64,000 nucleotides of DNA from J054 sp964613615 (GTDB lineage: Bacteria; Pseudomonadota; Gammaproteobacteria; Steroidobacterales; GCA-2729495). The position numbers and the translations under genes are program-made. Shown piece by piece: positions 42,710 through 51,398 of this stretch; position 1 is the stretch's first letter, and each line of letters starts with the position of its first letter. The stretch spans positions 6,723 to 70,722 of the forward strand of contig CAZTIB010000133.1 in the NCBI GenBank assembly GCA_964613615.1, written 5' to 3'. The notes beneath the pieces were generated by a model. That model saw nothing but the letters and a program-made list of their open reading frames with translations. It did not search any database and had not been told where the DNA came from.

Positions 42710-43537
42710 TCAGTGTCGGTCGCGGGTGAACGGCACGAACCGAACCGGAAAAATGGACCGCTCGGCCAGGGAACCGTCGGCGTTCTTCCGGATGACCACC
42801 AGCTCTTCGTAGCCTGATTCCCGGCGCAGCGGAATCACCATCCGCCCACCCGGGTGAAGCTGCTCCACCAGCGGCGGCGGCGGCACATCGACAGCCGCCG
42901 TCACGATTATCCCGTCAAAGGGCCCATGCTCCGGCCAGCCGGCGAAGCCGTCACCGATGCGCACGTGCACGTTGTCATAGCCCTGGTCTGCCAGGGTCTC
43001 GCGCGCCTGCCGGCCCAGTTCATCGACGATCTCGATGCTGTACACATCGGTACAGAACTCAGCCAGCACGGCTGCCTGGTAGCCAGATCCGGTGCCGACC
43101 TCCAGCACTTTGCAGTCTTTGGGCAGCTCCAGCAGATCCGTCATCATCGCCACCAGGGACGGCTGCGAGATGGTCTGGCCCTGGCCGATGGGCAGCGGTC
43201 GATTCTCGTAGGCTGCAAAGCGCAGGTCTTCCGGTACGAACTCTTGCCGTGGCACCGCAGCCATGGCCGCCATCACCCGCGGGTCCAACTCGCTCTTGCG
43301 CAGGTATACGCGGGCTTCCAGAACCCGGTTCTCGATGACCCGGACCAGTTCTTCGCGTGCTTCCCGATACTGGGCCTCTTCGGCGGCAACCGCCTGAAGT
43401 ACACCAATCGGGGCCGCCGATCCACCAAATGTAGCGGCCATAACAATTAATCCCCTCAACATATCGCGCCGGGGCAACCCAACCCCGTATTGAATTCCAT
43501 TAGATACATTATTGCTAACATGGTTCCGCAGCGGCAT
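42710..43537 (-). CDS. pcm: Protein-L-isoaspartate O-methyltransferase with Tat-type leader
   Basis: The 275-residue protein has the SAM motif LEVGTGSGYQAAVLAE (about 145-160), the family ISQPSLVAMM segment and the IIVTAAVDVPPPPLVEQL block of PCMT. The enzyme methylates isoaspartyl residues in aged proteins for repair. The N terminus carries LPRRDMLRGLIVMAA (21-35), a twin-arginine-like motif followed by a hydrophobic stretch. Export to the periplasm is therefore likely, unlike the usual cytosolic enzyme. The ATG at 43537 was chosen to include this leader; an ATG at 43462 would drop the RR. It is not next to surE. Confidence 0.88.
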   Translation of the reverse strand: MPLRNHVSNNVSNGIQYGVGLPRRDMLRGLIVMAATFGGSAAPIGVLQAVAAEEAQYREAREELVRVIENRVLEARVYLRKSELDPRVMAAMAAVPRQEFVPEDLRFAAYENRPLPIGQGQTISQPSLVAMMTDLLELPKDCKVLEVGTGSGYQAAVLAEFCTDVYSIEIVDELGRQARETLADQGYDNVHVRIGDGFAGWPEHGPFDGIIVTAAVDVPPPPLVEQLHPGGRMVIPLRRESGYEELVVIRKNADGSLAERSIFPVRFVPFTRDRH

Positions 43538-43608
43538 TCGTAAAAGTACGCAAACCAATCACCACTCATTAGCGGATGCGCGTATCCCGCTTCGAGTCCC
43601 CGCAGCAC

Positions 43609-44370
43609 TCATCCACCCAGGATGCGGTCCACCGCCGCCGCTAGGTCTCCCGCGACCTGCCCACCACAATCCGCAAGCCGGTCCTCGTCACCGGCCCGGT
43701 ATTTGCCGGTCTGCACCAGCCAGGCCCCAAGGCCATTGTCTCTCGCGCCGACCACGTCCGCCTCCACATCGTCGCCAACCATGACCGCGTCGGCGGCGGC
43801 GGTGCCGAGATCGTCGAGCACGGCCCGAAAAAAGGCTGGTGAAGGCTTGCCAGCCACAATGGCCTGCTGGCCGGACGCGTATTCCAGCGCGGCGACGAAG
43901 GCGCCGGCGTCGAGGTGCAGTTGGCCGCCCTCGCGGAAGTAGCGATTCCTGCCCACGGCGATCAGCGGCGCGCCGTCACTCATCAGGCCAAAGGCCTGAT
44001 CCAGCGCCGCGTAGCCGCAATACTCGGCTGCATCCGCGAGAAACACCGCATTCGGGTCGCGGGTCTCCAGCCCGGCGAAATCCGGTGCCAAGTCAGGGTG
44101 GATGATGAGCAGCGGCCGCAGGCCCGCTTGCTCGAGGTACGCCCGCGCGGCCAGGGGTGCGGTGAAAACCTGCTCCGCCGTCACGGCGAAACCCATGCTG
44201 CAAAGGCGCTCCACGGTGCTCGCGCGAGTCCGGCGGCTGGTGTTGGTGACGAATCGCAACTGGATGCCCGCCGTCGCCAGGCGTTCGATGGCGTCTATCG
44301 CGCCCGCGTACGGGACGCGCCCGTCGTGGAGCACTCCGGCAATGTCGAGAAGGACGGCATTGACACCCAT
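43609..44370 (-). CDS. HAD-IIA phosphatase of the LHPP type
   Basis: The 253-residue protein is a HAD phosphatase with nucleophile Asp9 in LLDIAGVLHDG, a second motif FVTNTSRRTR (Thr/Asn, about 40-49), Lys in VAGKPSPAFF (about 170) and the acidic motif VMVGDDVEADV (about 195-205). DIxGVL in place of DxDGT is the normal reading of the LHPP (phospholysine/phosphohistidine/inorganic pyrophosphate phosphatase) subgroup. It is cytosolic. The gene is the second of a minus-strand run starting at about 44.8 kb. Confidence 0.88.
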   Translation of the reverse strand: MGVNAVLLDIAGVLHDGRVPYAGAIDAIERLATAGIQLRFVTNTSRRTRASTVERLCSMGFAVTAEQVFTAPLAARAYLEQAGLRPLLIIHPDLAPDFAGLETRDPNAVFLADAAEYCGYAALDQAFGLMSDGAPLIAVGRNRYFREGGQLHLDAGAFVAALEYASGQQAIVAGKPSPAFFRAVLDDLGTAAADAVMVGDDVEADVVGARDNGLGAWLVQTGKYRAGDEDRLADCGGQVAGDLAAAVDRILGG

Positions 44371-44457
44371 GATGCTGCCCAGCGAAACGCTGTGCGCCGG
44401 CGAGGTGACCGCCGGGGCGATGAATAACCAACACGCCGCGGCGTCGGCGACGGACGT

Positions 44458-44781
44458 TCAGTCGGCGGTTTTACCCAGCAACAAATCGACCTCGCGCTCC
44501 GCATCGAGCCAATCCGCAACCGGGTCGCCCCCTTCAAAGCCTCGACTCATAGCCCGAAAATAGGCCGCTTCAGCGATCTGCTGACGGCGCTGCTCGACAG
44601 AGATCGGGCGGGCAGCCTGCTTGAGTTGGGCTGCAGCGCCAGTCCCTTTGGCGCGGGCACCAGTGGGCTTAACGCTGATCTCCGAAAGCTTTGGTTCACT
44701 TTGCGGTTTTCTGGCCGTCGTCGCGGCCTTGGCGGCCTTGGCGGCCTTGGCGGCCTGCTTAGCAGTCTCTTCCACGTCCAC
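44458..44781 (-). CDS. DUF2934 domain small protein
   Basis: The 107-residue protein starts with a GTG preceded by an ideal AAAGGAGGT ribosome site eight bases away. An Ala/Lys-rich low-complexity N terminus (TAKQAAKAAKAAKAATTARK) leads to the DUF2934 motif RRQQIAEAAYFRAMSRGFEGG with DWLDAEREVD (about 65-100). DUF2934 proteins are short and often occur near stress or phage genes; the function is unknown. It is 87 bases upstream of the LHPP-type gene on the same strand. Confidence 0.8.
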   Translation of the reverse strand: MDVEETAKQAAKAAKAAKAATTARKPQSEPKLSEISVKPTGARAKGTGAAAQLKQAARPISVEQRRQQIAEAAYFRAMSRGFEGGDPVADWLDAEREVDLLLGKTAD

Positions 44782-44975
44782 GGTAGATTACCTCCTTTCA
44801 TCAGAGATACGCGGGGCCAACAACGAACCACCCGCGTGAGGACGTCAAATACTCTACCGCACTGCGCGGGAGCATGCGACAGATATTGGCGGTGGATTGT
44901 GCCTACCGATCCTAGAGCCCTGCAGCAGAACGGAACGGCCCGGTTTCCGCACCAACAGGCCTTGTGGCCCTCCCG

Positions 44976-45860
44976 TCAGGCGGCGGGCTTCCTGAACTTC
45001 AGCGTGAAGCGGTCGCTCTCGCCGATGGCCAGGTACTTGTCGCGGTCTTCGTCCTTCTTGCGCAGTGTGGGCGGTAGCGTCCAGACACCGGTATCGTAGT
45101 CCTTGGTATCTGCCGGGTTCGCATTGACCTCCGATTTCCCCTCCAGCTCGAAGCCCGCGGCTTCCGCCAGCTGAATTGCATAGGCCTCGTTCACGTAGCC
45201 GGAGGCCGCTTTCGGGTCCTGTTCCACATCCGCATTACCGCGGTGTTCCACCACGCCGAGCACGCCGCCCGGTTTCAGTATCTTGTAGAACTGCGCGAAC
45301 ATGTCTTCGGTGTAGCCGCGCGGCAGCCAGTTATGAATGTTGCGAAAGGTCACGATCATGTCCACGGACGCTGCCGGCGCAAAGTCCCACTTCTCCGGTG
45401 GCATCAGCACGCCCATTTCGACGTTGCCATAGAGGTCTGGTCGTGCCACCAGTTTGTCGGTGAAACCCTTGACCCCGTTACGCACAAATTCCCGTTCGTC
45501 TTCCGGGTCCCAGTGCGCGGCGATATATTTGCCCTGGTCATTCACGTACGGGGCGATGACTTCGGTGTACCAGCCACCGCTGGGCCAGATTTCCACCACC
45601 GTCATGTCCGGTTCCAGGCCGAAGAACTCCAGCGTTTCCACCGGGTGACGGGAAACGTTACGAGCGCGGTTTTCTTCGCTGCGATGCTCGCCGGCCGCTA
45701 TGTCCCTCAGCCTCGGCCCGGCGACTTCAGGCTCGGCGACAATCACCGGTGCGGCCGGTGGCGCAGCGGTTTCGGCGGGGGCACTCGCTTGCTCCGGTCC
45801 ACCGCAAGCAGCAACGGCGACGGTCAGAAAAACGGCAAAGAACGGACGGCGAAGGCCCAT
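44976..45860 (-). CDS. Lipoprotein SAM-dependent methyltransferase-like protein
   Basis: The 294-residue protein has a lipoprotein signal ending AACG (Cys18), so it should be anchored to the cell envelope. A Pro/Ala linker follows, then a class I methyltransferase fold whose first motif reads VVEIWPSGGWYTE (about 86-98). The later DMIVTFRNIHNW and KPGGVLGVVEHRG blocks match COG4798-type predicted methyltransferases. The SAM motif deviates from the usual GxGxG, and SAM is not expected outside the cytoplasm, so a methyltransferase-derived role is as likely as catalysis. The ATG at 45860 follows a GGAG site. Confidence 0.8.
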   Translation of the reverse strand: MGLRRPFFAVFLTVAVAACGGPEQASAPAETAAPPAAPVIVAEPEVAGPRLRDIAAGEHRSEENRARNVSRHPVETLEFFGLEPDMTVVEIWPSGGWYTEVIAPYVNDQGKYIAAHWDPEDEREFVRNGVKGFTDKLVARPDLYGNVEMGVLMPPEKWDFAPAASVDMIVTFRNIHNWLPRGYTEDMFAQFYKILKPGGVLGVVEHRGNADVEQDPKAASGYVNEAYAIQLAEAAGFELEGKSEVNANPADTKDYDTGVWTLPPTLRKKDEDRDKYLAIGESDRFTLKFRKPAA

Positions 45861-45942
45861 GGGTTTCTCCACTGGTAGAGGTGTTTTTGAGAGGGGCCAG
45901 ACTGTAGAACATCATCCGTGGCATTGCCACGGGCAGCCGGGC

Positions 45943-46596
45943 TCAGGCGTAGGCGGCGCTGTGAATGTGGCTCAGCTTGGCCGGCTGGGACAGGCGATAG
46001 AAATCGCGCAGTTCCTGCAGCATTTCGCCGCCGGGCAACCCGCACGCATACCGGGCTTCCAGGCTGCGACAATACCAGCCGGCAAAACGCGCAGCGTACG
46101 AGTAGCGCTCGTGTTCTGCTGCCGACAGCGTGGCGTGAAAACGCGGTGATTCGAACAGCACGGCGAAGAGCGTAGCCTCGAGTTCCGGGCGCGCCTGATG
46201 GGTCGCGAGGGTGCGCGCACCCATGTACTTGTCGATTTCTGCCTGCAGTTCGAGTTCCAGCAGCGTGACCCGGCGGTCTGCGCTGGCATTCCAGGTCAGG
46301 TAGTTGAAGTGACTGAGCCCTTCAACCACCTTGCAGAAATCCTCGAAATTGTCGGCATCCAGGTATTCGAAAGGATCCCGCGAGGCCAGGCGGTCGAGGA
46401 GTTCGGCGTCAAGGTATAACGCCAGGTGCAGTTCGTCCTTGTCTTCCGCAACCAGCAGCTTTTCATCGGTTTCGCGGCTACCCTCGCCCTCCAGGGCCCT
46501 GGCCTGGCGAGCATCCGTGATCAGGTAGTCGCGAACGTCGGCCGGCGGCTCGATTCGGTAGAGCTGGGCTAGAAGTGTCTGCAGATTGCGGAGCAT
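45943..46596 (-). CDS. Hypothetical protein, second gene of an unknown pair
   Basis: The 217-residue product matches no family I recognise. It is soluble, helical in look and rich in Glu, Leu and Arg, with no signal peptide or membrane segment. A GCSI-type catalytic motif is absent. It begins ten bases after the stop of the preceding gene, and the two are surely co-transcribed. The ATG at 46596 gives the sequence MLRNLQTLLAQLYRIE. A CRP-like palindrome upstream of the first gene may control both. Confidence 0.65.
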   Translation of the reverse strand: MLRNLQTLLAQLYRIEPPADVRDYLITDARQARALEGEGSRETDEKLLVAEDKDELHLALYLDAELLDRLASRDPFEYLDADNFEDFCKVVEGLSHFNYLTWNASADRRVTLLELELQAEIDKYMGARTLATHQARPELEATLFAVLFESPRFHATLSAAEHERYSYAARFAGWYCRSLEARYACGLPGGEMLQELRDFYRLSQPAKLSHIHSAAYA

Positions 46597-46606
46597 GATG
46601 GGCTCA

Positions 46607-47248
46607 TCAATGCTCGTGCCGGTTGCGCGCTGATTCCAGCGGTTCGATACCCAGCTCGCGAAGCAAGCGCGCAGCGCGCGGGCTGCCGGTGCGCACCCAC
46701 GCTTCATACCAGCGCAACGCGTCTTCCACATCGTGGCCGCGCGCCGAATCACGAACCTCGTTGAGCACATCCACCATGTTGGTGAACTTGGCGCCGAGTT
46801 CCTCGAATACGTCGCTCATCACCCGGCCGCGCAAGGTGCCTTTTATGCTGCCTGCCAATGTGCTGTACGCGCCACCGCCCATCTTCACGTAGTAGCCCAC
46901 ATCCACCGGCGCATGCCGCAGGAAGTCGTCGAAAAAGCCGGCTACGAACAGCGCCACGTCACCGACGCGCTGCAGGGCGAAGTGATGCTCTTCCTCCGTG
47001 CGGGCTTCAACCGCGTCGGCCAGCATGAGCGCCAGGGGCCGCAGCTCCGGCCCTTCCGGGCCTGCATCGTAGAAATCTTCGGAGCGTGCAAACAGTGTCA
47101 GGAGATTGACAACGTAGTGCGAAGCCTGGGTGTCGAGCACCACATGATTCGCAGCCATGGCTGCATCTACGGAGTCGCGGAAGAACTCCGTGAGGCTGGC
47201 GACGGGCTGGAGCCCGTCCGCTGTCGCGTAATCGGCGCTCATAGTCAT
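46607..47248 (-). CDS. Hypothetical protein, first gene of an unknown pair
   Basis: The 213-residue product is not a family I recognise with certainty. It is helical, lacks export signals, and has a Gly-rich segment YYVKMGGGAYSTLAGSIKG (about 120-138). Its ATG lies at the end of an AT-rich stretch and has no ribosome site, so it may be leaderless or initiate at the second ATG (47242). The palindrome TGTGA-N6-TCACG lies about 40 bases upstream. The neighbour ten bases downstream is its likely partner. Confidence 0.65.
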   Translation of the reverse strand: MTMSADYATADGLQPVASLTEFFRDSVDAAMAANHVVLDTQASHYVVNLLTLFARSEDFYDAGPEGPELRPLALMLADAVEARTEEEHHFALQRVGDVALFVAGFFDDFLRHAPVDVGYYVKMGGGAYSTLAGSIKGTLRGRVMSDVFEELGAKFTNMVDVLNEVRDSARGHDVEDALRWYEAWVRTGSPRAARLLRELGIEPLESARNRHEH

Positions 47249-47280
47249 TAACTTAATAACCTATTAGCGGCCGGTTCACG

Positions 47281-47296
47281 TGTGATCTGTGTCACG
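47281..47296. promoter_or_regulatory. CRP/Vfr-like binding site
   Basis: TGTGATCTGTGTCACG has the TGTGA-N6-TCACA pattern of CRP sites with a single mismatch at the last base. It lies between the gamma-glutamylcyclotransferase gene's stop and the start of the unknown gene pair, 40 bases upstream of that start on the minus strand. Such a distance fits a class II activator site if the transcript starts at or near the ATG. The regulator itself is not in the window. Confidence 0.55.
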
Positions 47297-47358
47297 CAAC
47301 CGATCATGCAACGACGGGCGACCACAGGGCGGATATTACAGACGGCATGGGCTAGCGG

Positions 47359-47859
47359 TTAAGGCCGACACAGCAGGGCGTTCTCGCGCCGCGCCCGCTC
47401 AGCATCACTGTCGGCAATGGCTGCAACACGCTGCAACTGGGCGACATAGTGGGCCGGCAATCCGTGATGGGCGGCGCCGTGCAAGAGAAAATCCAGGTAC
47501 CAGTTGAATGGCTGGAGGTCGTCAGCGATTGCTCCGGCCCGCGCCCGGTAGGAGAAAGCAGAAACATTCTCGCCGCTGACCGGGTGACATACCTGCAACT
47601 CCGTGCGCGCGTACCCCGGCCCTTCGATGGCATCCAGAACTGCCGCATGGGCAACGCTGACGGAGTAGATAACGCCCCAGACCTCAATGGCTGGCACGGG
47701 AACGATGTTGGCCTTGCCGGAACCATCTGCGCCGCGTTTATGGAACAACAGCCCATGTTCCGGCAACCGGGCCACGCCCAGCGGCACGGCGGAATGAACG
47801 CGGGCGCGAAGGCGCCCGGTGTGCATGTTCGACCCGTAGGCGAAGTACAGCAGCGTCAT
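47359..47859 (-). CDS. Gamma-glutamylcyclotransferase family protein
   Basis: The 166-residue protein has the family motif YGSN (8-11), a catalytic Glu79 in DAIEGPGYAR, and the closing YVAQLQRV-type C terminus. These enzymes convert gamma-glutamyl groups to 5-oxoproline; the acceptor amino acid varies. It is cytosolic. It begins 15 bases after the tail-sheath-like gene on the same strand and is probably co-transcribed with it, a pairing I have not seen described. Confidence 0.85.
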   Translation of the reverse strand: MTLLYFAYGSNMHTGRLRARVHSAVPLGVARLPEHGLLFHKRGADGSGKANIVPVPAIEVWGVIYSVSVAHAAVLDAIEGPGYARTELQVCHPVSGENVSAFSYRARAGAIADDLQPFNWYLDFLLHGAAHHGLPAHYVAQLQRVAAIADSDAERARRENALLCRP

Positions 47860-47874
47860 GCTGCTAACCCCGCG

Positions 47875-49398
47875 TCAGATCGCGACTGCCAGTGTCGGCT
47901 GCCAGCCAAGCTCGCGGACATCCGCTTCGCTGCCGTGCTGAATCACCCGGAAATGCAGAAACTCACCCGGGCGCCTTAGCGCGATACCGAACTCGATTTC
48001 CAGTTCGTCGCCGCGGATCCTGGGCGTGTGCAGAAACCAGCCTTCCCTGGCGCTGACACCCGCCAGCGCACCGTTAGCCTGCAACGCGTTGAGAAAAGCC
48101 TCAAGCTGGGCCCGCAAGTCAGCAATTCCGGAGGCCGCCTCACGGCGAAACAACATCCAGCGGCAGTTCTGCACCATGCCCGACACCACGAACAGCGCGG
48201 TGCGGCGCCAGCGCAGCGCGCACCATTCCGGCGCCAGCCCGGAGCCGCGGGCCGTGGTCACGCCACCGTGCAGATCCACCCAACCCGGGGCCGCGGCGGT
48301 CAGGGGGTTCACACCGGCACGTATCAGCGCCGAAATCTCTCTGGGTGAAAGCTCCAGGTGCGCGCGCCAGTGACAGCGCAGGCGCAACGGCGCAGACGCC
48401 GGCAGCGACCACGCGCCGTGGTCCTGATCCCGGGCTGCCAGGGCCCCGGCGAGGGCGCCCAGCACGCTGCTGTCTCCGGGCAACGGGAAACACGTCACCA
48501 CGTTCGGACTCGCAAACTGGCCGCGTTGTCTGTCCGCGATCACGTCGCGGGCCAGCTGCCAGTGGCCGGGCGGCTCGACCAGCAGCAAGGCCTGGCGGCG
48601 GCGACAATAACGCTCGGCCGCGAAACGGGCCACCGGGCCGAGGCTCAGGCCGGGCGCGGGCGGCAGGATGCATAGCAGGTCCAGGCGCGCGATCTGCTCC
48701 AGCGCGTAGAGACCCGTGCTTTCTCGCGGCGAACCGATCAGGTCGTAGTCGGACAACATCTCCGCCGGCAGTCGCGTGCCGTCCGCATAGACGTAGTCGG
48801 GGTTCATCAACGCGCCGGGACCCACCGTGGGGAGCGGACGCTGATGTGTGCCGTTATCGCGCAGGCGCACCAATGCAGAGCGCTGGAGGGCGTCGCCCAC
48901 GTAGTCCGGATCGCTGGCGTGGGCAGACACCTCCTGATAAATCTCCTGCTCCACGACGGCTGCCTTGTTGCCGCCGTCGAGACGGTGCACCGTCAGGTTG
49001 AAGTGCGCGCCCGCGTCGGCGGGAATGCCATCGTAGTCAACAGACGCCCGCAGGTACTCCAGCGGCCCGGGGTGCAGTGCTTCCAACACGAACGTGCTAC
49101 CGCTGGCGGGCAGGTGAATCTGGTTACGGCGCGAGGAATGGCAGACCCGGACGACAATGGCCATCGTGCCGCCGTTGCCGAAATAGCGCTCGAGATAATG
49201 CTGGAGACGACTGTCTTTATCAGGCGATCCGAAACGCTTCAGATATTCGGCGACACTGCGCACCGCCACCGGCATGTCCACTGGCCCGCGAGGCGCGGGA
49301 CCAATGAAGGCGGCGACAGTTTCCCGGCCCAGCAACGTGGGAACGTCCGAGGACGCATCCTCAACTACCAATATACCGCTCGATGCAGTGTCCGACAT
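47875..49398 (-). CDS. Contractile-tail sheath-like protein, orphan
   Basis: The 507-residue protein has the tail-sheath N-terminal pattern: AAFIGPAPRGPVDMPVAVRS (about 29-48) and YFGNGGTMAIVVRVC (about 72-86). The sheath-like C-terminal block has RWRRTALFVVSGMVQNCRWMLF (about 400-421), an FLNAL..GAL segment, and GIALRRPGEFLHFRV near the end. Sheath proteins form the contractile sleeve of phage tails and related injection systems. No tube, baseplate, spike or other phage or tailocin gene is present in the neighbourhood, so it is an orphan. It is coupled to the gamma-glutamylcyclotransferase gene downstream. The start follows the MSDTASSG leader. Confidence 0.75.
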   Translation of the reverse strand: MSDTASSGILVVEDASSDVPTLLGRETVAAFIGPAPRGPVDMPVAVRSVAEYLKRFGSPDKDSRLQHYLERYFGNGGTMAIVVRVCHSSRRNQIHLPASGSTFVLEALHPGPLEYLRASVDYDGIPADAGAHFNLTVHRLDGGNKAAVVEQEIYQEVSAHASDPDYVGDALQRSALVRLRDNGTHQRPLPTVGPGALMNPDYVYADGTRLPAEMLSDYDLIGSPRESTGLYALEQIARLDLLCILPPAPGLSLGPVARFAAERYCRRRQALLLVEPPGHWQLARDVIADRQRGQFASPNVVTCFPLPGDSSVLGALAGALAARDQDHGAWSLPASAPLRLRCHWRAHLELSPREISALIRAGVNPLTAAAPGWVDLHGGVTTARGSGLAPEWCALRWRRTALFVVSGMVQNCRWMLFRREAASGIADLRAQLEAFLNALQANGALAGVSAREGWFLHTPRIRGDELEIEFGIALRRPGEFLHFRVIQHGSEADVRELGWQPTLAVAI

Positions 49399-49480
49399 TT
49401 CGGCCCACCGCCAACAACAACCCTGAGGAAATTCTAGCAGGCTAAGCGCCGCGGAGTGAGGATTCTCGCGAAGACATGCT

Positions 49481-50575
49481 TCAGTCGGAGGCGGTGTCGG
49501 CGACTTGTTCCACGGGATCGTGCAGGATCACATTCTCGACTCGCCGCGCCTGGGCCAGCGCCGCTGCAAGGCCATCATCACCGGCCAGTATCGACACGGG
49601 GAACCCGCGATGGTCCTCTGCAATCACAACCAGCCGGGATTGATCGACATCAGCGGCGCCATTGGGCATCTCGCTGGCCCGGGTCGCCGCCCGCTGCTCG
49701 AGTGCAGCCAGCCAGTCGCGCTCGTCTTCGGCCAGCGCCGGATGGGCCTCGAGCAACAGGTCATTGCCGTTGCGTCCCAACAGCAGCGGCTGATTCACGA
49801 TATTGACCGGCGTCCCCACGGGAACCCGGTCGTAAAGGAATTCAATGTCTTCCGGGTAGAGCCGCACACAACCGTGGCTCACCCGCATGCCGACGCCGGC
49901 GGGCTTGTTCGTGCCGTGAATCAGGTAGCCCGGCAAACCCAGCTGCAGTACCCGGCTGCCCAGGGGATTGTCCGGGCCGGGCGGCACCTGGGCCGGCAGC
50001 GGGTCGCCCATCTCTGCATGTTCCCTGCGGATGGATGCCGGTACAAACCACACCGGGTCGCGGGTGCGCGCAACCACTGTCGTGGCCCCGGTCGGTGTCG
50101 CCCAGTCTTCCCGGCCGATGCCGATGGGGTAAGTCTCCACCACCCTGGGTTCACCGTCGACGGCGGGCGGGTAGTAGAACAGGCGCTTCGCGGCAACGTT
50201 CAACACGATGCCTTCGCGCGGCGCGTCGGGCAGCACGAAACGGGTGGGCAGCACGACGGGCGTCCCCTCACCCAGCATCCACGGATCGACGCCCGGGTTC
50301 GCATCTCGCAACTCGTCAAAACCCAGGTCATAGGTGCGGGCAAATTCGACGAAGGTGTCTTCGGCACGGGCCAGCGCAATCTGCAACTCGCCCACCGTAC
50401 CTTCACCGTCCACGAGCACGAAACGATTCGCGTCCAGCGGCGGCTGCGGAGTGAACTCGACGCTTGGCGGCGCGCCAGCGCCCGCACTCTCCGGTGGCTT
50501 GAACACAGCGTCGACGAGGCTGCAGCCTGCCAGCAGGGTCACTGACGTCAGCAGTAAGGGCGCCCGGAAAGACAT
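49481..50575 (-). CDS. L,D-transpeptidase lipoprotein with LysM-like domain
   Basis: The 364-residue protein has a lipoprotein signal (LLAGC, Cys18) and a LysM-like domain (about 49-112). The YkuD catalytic domain (about 120-262) has His220 in HGT and the SHGC motif with nucleophile Cys236 followed by VRLYPEDI. It should act on peptidoglycan, forming 3-3 cross-links or attaching proteins, as in ErfK/YbiS. The C-terminal extension (about 263-364) is unassigned and charged. An upstream ATG (50623) is possible but the one at 50575 gives a proper signal. It follows the M48 gene after four bases. Confidence 0.92.
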   Translation of the reverse strand: MSFRAPLLLTSVTLLAGCSLVDAVFKPPESAGAGAPPSVEFTPQPPLDANRFVLVDGEGTVGELQIALARAEDTFVEFARTYDLGFDELRDANPGVDPWMLGEGTPVVLPTRFVLPDAPREGIVLNVAAKRLFYYPPAVDGEPRVVETYPIGIGREDWATPTGATTVVARTRDPVWFVPASIRREHAEMGDPLPAQVPPGPDNPLGSRVLQLGLPGYLIHGTNKPAGVGMRVSHGCVRLYPEDIEFLYDRVPVGTPVNIVNQPLLLGRNGNDLLLEAHPALAEDERDWLAALEQRAATRASEMPNGAADVDQSRLVVIAEDHRGFPVSILAGDDGLAAALAQARRVENVILHDPVEQVADTASD

Positions 50576-50579
50576 GCTG

Positions 50580-51344
50580 TCAGCGCCGGCAGGCCGGGCG
50601 CTTGCCTTCGGCCCGCGCTCCATTGAACTCGTCGAGGGCCTCCGGCAGCTGGGCGATCAGGCCGGAGATGCGGGTGGTCGACGACGGGTGTGTGGACAGG
50701 AATTGCGGCGGCGACGCGCCGCCCTTGGCATCCATGTTTTTCCACAGCTGCACGCTGGCCCGCGGATCGAAACCGGCCTCCGCCATGAAGCGCAGACCGA
50801 CGACATCGGCCTCACTTTCCGCGCGGCGGCCATAGGGCAGCGTAAGGCCGATCTGCGCCCCCATCGACAGCAGGTCGTAAGTGGTCTGGCCTCCGCCGAG
50901 CACCGCGGCACCCGCAACGACCGCGCCCTGCGTGGTGTACTGCCGGTTCACCTGCTCGTAAGAATGGCGCTCGGTCACATGGGCAACTTCGTGGCCGATC
51001 ACCGCCGCGAGCTGGTCCTGGTTCTCCGCCACCTTCAGCAAGCCGGTGAACACCCCGATGTGGCCGCCGGGCAGCGCAAATGCGTTGACGGCCTCGTCGT
51101 CGAAAACCACGACTTCCCAGTCCAGGCTTGCGTAAGGCTCGTTCACCTCGGCAAGGATCGCGTCCGACACGCACTGCACATAGCCGCGCACGCGGGCATC
51201 GCGCGACTCCACCATCTGTGTGCGCATCTTCTGGAACTCGGCGTCCGACTGGATCTGGAGCTCGCGCTCACTGACGATGGGCACGGTGCACCCGCTGACC
51301 GCGAGTACGCTCAGCAACAGTCCAATGCGATATAGCCGAACCAT
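50580..51344 (-). CDS. M48 family metalloprotease lipoprotein
   Basis: The 254-residue protein has a lipobox VSGC (Cys19) and the zinc motif HEVAH (118-122) with the third ligand Glu178 in ESEAD. It resembles LoiP/BepA-type outer-membrane quality proteases, which clear misfolded envelope proteins. TPR repeats found in BepA are absent. The ATG has an AAGGTG site. Only four bases separate it from the L,D-transpeptidase gene, suggesting a common transcript and a shared envelope-maintenance role. Confidence 0.92.
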   Translation of the reverse strand: MVRLYRIGLLLSVLAVSGCTVPIVSERELQIQSDAEFQKMRTQMVESRDARVRGYVQCVSDAILAEVNEPYASLDWEVVVFDDEAVNAFALPGGHIGVFTGLLKVAENQDQLAAVIGHEVAHVTERHSYEQVNRQYTTQGAVVAGAAVLGGGQTTYDLLSMGAQIGLTLPYGRRAESEADVVGLRFMAEAGFDPRASVQLWKNMDAKGGASPPQFLSTHPSSTTRISGLIAQLPEALDEFNGARAEGKRPACRR

Positions 51345-51398
51345 GGCACCTTCCGTATTCACAGTGAAAACCCGATTATAAATGCAAGCCGCTGCTGC

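Noticed and set aside
44330..44370. HAD phosphatase with degenerate DxDGT
   Set aside because: DIxGVL is normal for the LHPP subgroup.
47875..49398. Prophage or tailocin region
   Set aside because: Only one phage-like gene is present; its neighbours are ordinary envelope and metabolic genes.
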